In this document: positions 61,201 to 64,000 of the stretch, piece by piece | Numbering within the stretch: position 1 is the stretch's first letter | Layout: the number at the start of each line of letters is the position of its first letter | NCBI RefSeq assembly: GCF_032854445.1 | Contig: NC_088295.1 | Coordinates: forward strand, 86,449,836-86,513,835 | Direction of reading: 5' to 3' | DNA length: 64,000 nucleotides | From: Liolophura sinensis | Taxonomy: Eukaryota > Mollusca > Polyplacophora > Chitonida > Chitonidae | Made by a program: the position numbers and the translations under genes | The notes under the pieces: model-generated | Told to the model about the DNA's origin: nothing | The model's input: only the letters and a program-made list of their open reading frames with translations | Database searches by the model: none

Positions 61201-63441
61201 TACTTACCTGTTTTTAGTCTACATGTGTTAAATCAAGAGTGAGGATGTCATGAAGATTTAACAATACTTACTTATTTATATTCTACAGGTGTTAAATCAA
61301 GAGATTGGAGATGCTGTTAATATACAATCTTTACTCAATGGAAACAGTAACTGGAGAGGAAGAGCGCAACAAATACTCACTCTCCAGAAGAAGGTAAATT
61401 TCTGAATTTCAGCCTAAGTGAAAGAGTTTAGAAACCATGTCTTCCTTTAAGACAGGAGCTCAAAGCGGCACAGAGAAAGAGGAAATCATTTCCCAGTAAT
61501 ATAACTGTGAATTATAGTGACAAGACTTTCATGAAAAAATCAGATTCCAAATCAGCCATGTCTGAACACATAGAAGAAAACGTCTCCCACTCCATCAATT
61601 GGAATACAGTCTGTACTCTAAATTCCAATTAACTACTATGGAAAAAGTGAAAATTCCAGGAAGCCCCTCCAGATTATGAGATTTAAACCCAGCCTAAACA
61701 GAGACCAAGGCGTTAATATCACTTAATAATGGTGTTAGTAACTACATGGAAACCCCCAAGAAGTTGTATATCCATAAGAAAACATAGTGGTAAGTGTACA
61801 TTGGATTTTTACCACGTACTTGACCATTCACTTTCCATTCGTTACTTGGCACTTCCGTTCATGTTACTTGGCCCTCCGCTTGTTGTCAGTTATTTGGCCC
61901 TCCAGTTTCTGTCATTTACTTGGCTATCTGGTTGCCTTCAGTTGCTTGGCCCTCATGCTACTGTCAGTTGCTTGGCCCTCATGCTACTGTCAGTTGCTTG
62001 GCCCTCATGCTACTGTCAGGTGCTTGGCCCTCATGTTACTTTCATTTACTTGGCCGTCTGGTTGCCATCAGAATCTTGGCCCTCATGTTACTGTCAGTTG
62101 CTTGGCACTCGTTACTGTCAGTTGCTTGGCCCTCATGTTACTGTCAGTTTGCTTGGCCTCCGGTTTCCATCCAGTCACGTTGCCCTGTATCTGTCACTTA
62201 ATTGGCACTCCAGTTTCCGTCAGCCAAAGGTGAATGGTGGTGTTTGTCTTTGTTCAGGTAACAGAGTTGAAGAGTAAAGTGGAATGTCAAACTAGTGACT
62301 ATGACCTTGAAGAGGAGATGATGGGGTCAAGGACCTACAGAAAACAGACGGCGGATGGCCGACAACGTGATCAGCTCAAGAAGCTGGAGAGAGAACGGAA
62401 AGAGGCCCAGGAGGTATGTTGTAATCACTGACCAATGAATCATGAAGTCACTTGTGTGTTGTGTCATTCATTATTTGTATGTCCTGATTTGCCAGCAGTG
62501 CATCAGACTGAGTTTATGTGCACAGTGAGCCTATCTCCTGGGCGAGAGAATTGCAGCAAGGTTAAATTATGCATAACTGTTTTTTACGGTAAATGGGGTG
62601 CAGAATGTACTACTAATTGGAACCTATTACGTTATGTTGACATGTGAAACACTTGCGAATAGCTGCTATTAGATTATTCAGATCAAACTTTTCAAAGAAA
62701 CCTGTTGTAGTCATTAAAGGCAGCTACTAGTATATTTCTGTTGCATAGATTTGATGTATAAATTTAAAACTTTGATGCATTAGTAAACTTAGCAAACTGC
62801 AAAAAAATACAAACTCGAAAGTTCACTTTGTTGAGGTTTTAATATTTCCTGTCTCCTGAAGGTGATAAATAAACCATTGTCTAAATATGAAGACATCAAC
62901 ATTATGACTTGTCAGTTCATTCAGAGGTTTATGCATTTGGGTTGTGTTATTGTTAAAAACTTGTCATCTAATTCACCCTGAGGTAGTCATCTGTTTTTAG
63001 TATATTGTGAATAAACTTTCCAAAGTTTATTGAAGTGCATGATGCTTTGCTTGATCATCATGCAAACCCCTGACCATTGTGAGAACTGTGGATTTGAGAA
63101 CTGTGGATTTGAGATCACCTGTTTGCTTTCATTCAGAGAGCTGCTGCAGAAGTCCAAGCCTTGGAGGAAGATAATAGCACACTGAAACAGAAATTAGATG
63201 CTTCAAAAGCTAGGTATGTTGTCGTTATTAATGAAAAAATAATTTGCTATTTCTGAAATATTCTATGTAAATAAATTTGTTCTTGGATCCTTTTATTGTA
63301 TTCACCATTGCATTATGATCTTACTTTATTTTTTGCCTTAGAAACAAGGTTTTGTCCAATGAAGTGAAAGCCCTCAAGCAGCAAAAACAGACATTGCTGG
63401 ACAAAGGTCACCATGATGATGAGTTGATAACAGCTTTAATG
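55258..63441 (+). CDS. CCDC13: CCDC13-like coiled-coil protein, N-terminal half (continues beyond window)
   Basis: Ten exons: 55258-55431 (acceptor at 55244, 13 nt leader then ATG), 58525-58596, 59078-59183, 59568-59704, 59861-59947, 60209-60328, 61289-61393, 62258-62413, 63137-63213, 63342-63441, all in phase. The start is MDTASSETLKQQFQNLQEQQ. Diagnostic segments are DENGRLYKLLSERDFELRQL, ATKIVELSKKVRELTAE, FRNQCLTLRQELKVAQKVL, NWRGRAQQILTLQKKV, NKVLSNEVKALKQQ and KGHHDDELITALM. All align in order with vertebrate CCDC13. Nearly the whole chain is heptad coiled coil. The family protein sits at centriolar satellites and basal bodies and is needed for cilium assembly and genome stability (family knowledge). 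The C-terminal half lies to the right of the window. Many of its introns hold tandem arrays. Confidence 0.95.
55690..58040. repeat. Large 43/44-bp minisatellite in CCDC13 intron 1
   Basis: About 54 head-to-tail copies of a unit built on TTGTTGGAAAAGAGTATTC, then ATCCTCTGTACAAGATCTGATAGA. Units differ by one T (ATTGTTGG or ATTTGTTGG), giving 43 or 44 bp, and by single changes such as CATC/CACC, TGTACAAG/TGGACAAG and ATTCATGCTC. Nearly every unit carries AGATCT. Minus-strand ORFs of 67-115 residues (repeats of LFQQSIRSCTE and EYSFPTNLSDLVQRMN) are only the repeat read through. Confidence 0.97.
60935..61288 (+). repeat. 66-bp minisatellite made of the CCDC13 exon 7 acceptor and exon head
   Basis: Five copies lead up to the real acceptor. 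GTGTTAAATCAAGAG occurs at about 60961, 61027, 61093, 61159 and 61225, then at the exon start, 61289. Each copy holds CTACAG|GTGTTAAATC and matches the first 25-30 nt of the exon, then diverges into AAGATTTAACAATACTTACC. The last copy has CATG for CAGG. Confidence 0.93.
61843..62222. repeat. 26-bp minisatellite in CCDC13 intron 7
   Basis: About 14 copies of a 26-bp unit (CAGTTGCTTGGCCCTCATGC plus TACTGT), perfect in the middle and degenerate at the edges. It makes long plus-strand ORFs in all three frames (93-182 residues, LLGPHATVSCLAL type), which are not genes. It ends about 35 bp before the exon 8 acceptor. Confidence 0.93.
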
Positions 63442-63915
63442 GTAAGTTTGGGTTTGGCCACAAGAACTTCTAGATCATGAACTGAGGACAACTTGAATGG
63501 TAAGTTTGAGTATGTTCACAAGAACTGCTGGATCATAAACTGAGGACAACTTTAATGGTATATTTGGGTATGTTCACAAGAACTGCTAGATCATGAACTG
63601 AGGACAACTTTAATGGTAAGTTTGGGTATGTTCACAAGAACTGCTGGATCATGAACTGAGGACAACTTTATTGGTAAGTTTGGGTATGTACACAAGAACT
63701 GCTGGATCATGAACTGAGGACAACTTTAATGGTAAGTTTCGGTATGTTCACAAGAACTGCTGGATCATGAATTGAGGACAACTTTATTGGTAAGTTTGGG
63801 TATGTACACAAGAACTGCTGGATCATGAACTGAGGACAACTTTATTGGTAAGTTTGGGTATATTCACAGGAACTGCTAGGTCATGAACTGAGGACGACTT
63901 TAATGGTAAGTTTGG
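63442..63915 (+). repeat. 58-bp minisatellite starting at the CCDC13 exon 10 donor
   Basis: Eight units with GTAAGT-type starts at 63442 (the real donor), 63500, 63558, 63616, 63674, 63732, 63790, 63848 and 63906, exactly 58 bp apart. Each unit ends ACAACTTTAATG or ACTTTATTG, close to the exon end ACAGCTTTAATG. Every unit boundary is therefore a copy of the exon-donor junction; one copy reads GTATAT and the rest GTAAGT. Confidence 0.95.
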
Positions 63916-64000
63916 GGAGAACTAATAGATGCATTGAAATCAGGTCTTAAATAATGATGTTTGGGGAGGTTCATTAGGTTTGTCAAGTTTGATTATCAGT

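Noticed and set aside
61729-62277. Plus-strand 182-residue ORF and two overlapping ORFs rich in LLGPHATVSCLAL
   Set aside because: A 26-bp tandem repeat read in all three frames, inside a CCDC13 intron.
1-64000. CRISPR arrays, operons, bacterial promoters or a phage/defence system
   Set aside because: The tandem arrays have units without unique spacers and lie in introns of spliced animal genes; nothing prokaryotic is present.

Overview
This is a 64 kb piece of an animal nuclear genome: AT-rich, with long introns, GT-AG exon boundaries, and one tRNA-derived SINE family seen in about a dozen copies. That SINE family and the invertebrate style of the genes suggest a lophotrochozoan, most likely a mollusc. 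The species cannot be named from the window alone. All five gene models below were assembled by eye from splice sites, reading phase and recalled protein families. In each, the exon phases join without conflict.

Layout. (1) 252-3892, plus strand: 3' end of a BAZ2/Toutatis-type chromatin-remodeller subunit with two PHD fingers and a bromodomain, then about 2.9 kb of probable 3'UTR. (2) 13897-24061, minus strand: a complete ATF2/ATF7-like bZIP factor of ten coding exons, with a probable promoter near 25.8-26.1 kb. (3) 29530-32380, minus strand: the last three exons of an unrecognised single-pass membrane protein with a long charged tail. (4) 37330-42500, minus strand: a complete JAZF1-like three-finger protein with a long extra C-terminus. 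(5) 43814-47517, plus strand: a complete mitochondrial ATP synthase subunit c, divergent from JAZF1. (6) 47.5-55.2 kb: gene-poor DNA with foldback and mobile-element remains. (7) 55258-63441 and beyond, plus strand: the N-terminal half of the coiled-coil protein CCDC13, running off the window. The genes do not form a pathway; they are ordinary neighbours (two chromatin or transcription factors, a JAZF1 cofactor, an OXPHOS subunit, a ciliary/centriolar-satellite protein).

The most striking signal is in the introns. They are full of minisatellites, and at least four arrays (two in JAZF1, two in CCDC13) are built from copies of the exon edge and splice site of the exon beside them. In two of these the unit boundary falls exactly at AG|GT, so each 64-66 bp unit itself begins with GT and ends with AG. 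That is the geometry expected of intron creation by tandem duplication. A separate 2.35 kb array of about 54 copies of a 43/44-bp unit fills CCDC13 intron 1.

Other points of note are a CTCF-like motif with E-box and ATF-type sites by the ATF promoter, an NRF1-like palindrome in the ATP synthase c promoter, a nearly perfect 66-bp foldback, SINE insertions with 11-bp target duplications, a SINE nested inside a minisatellite, a LINE reverse-transcriptase fossil and a tyrosine-recombinase fossil.
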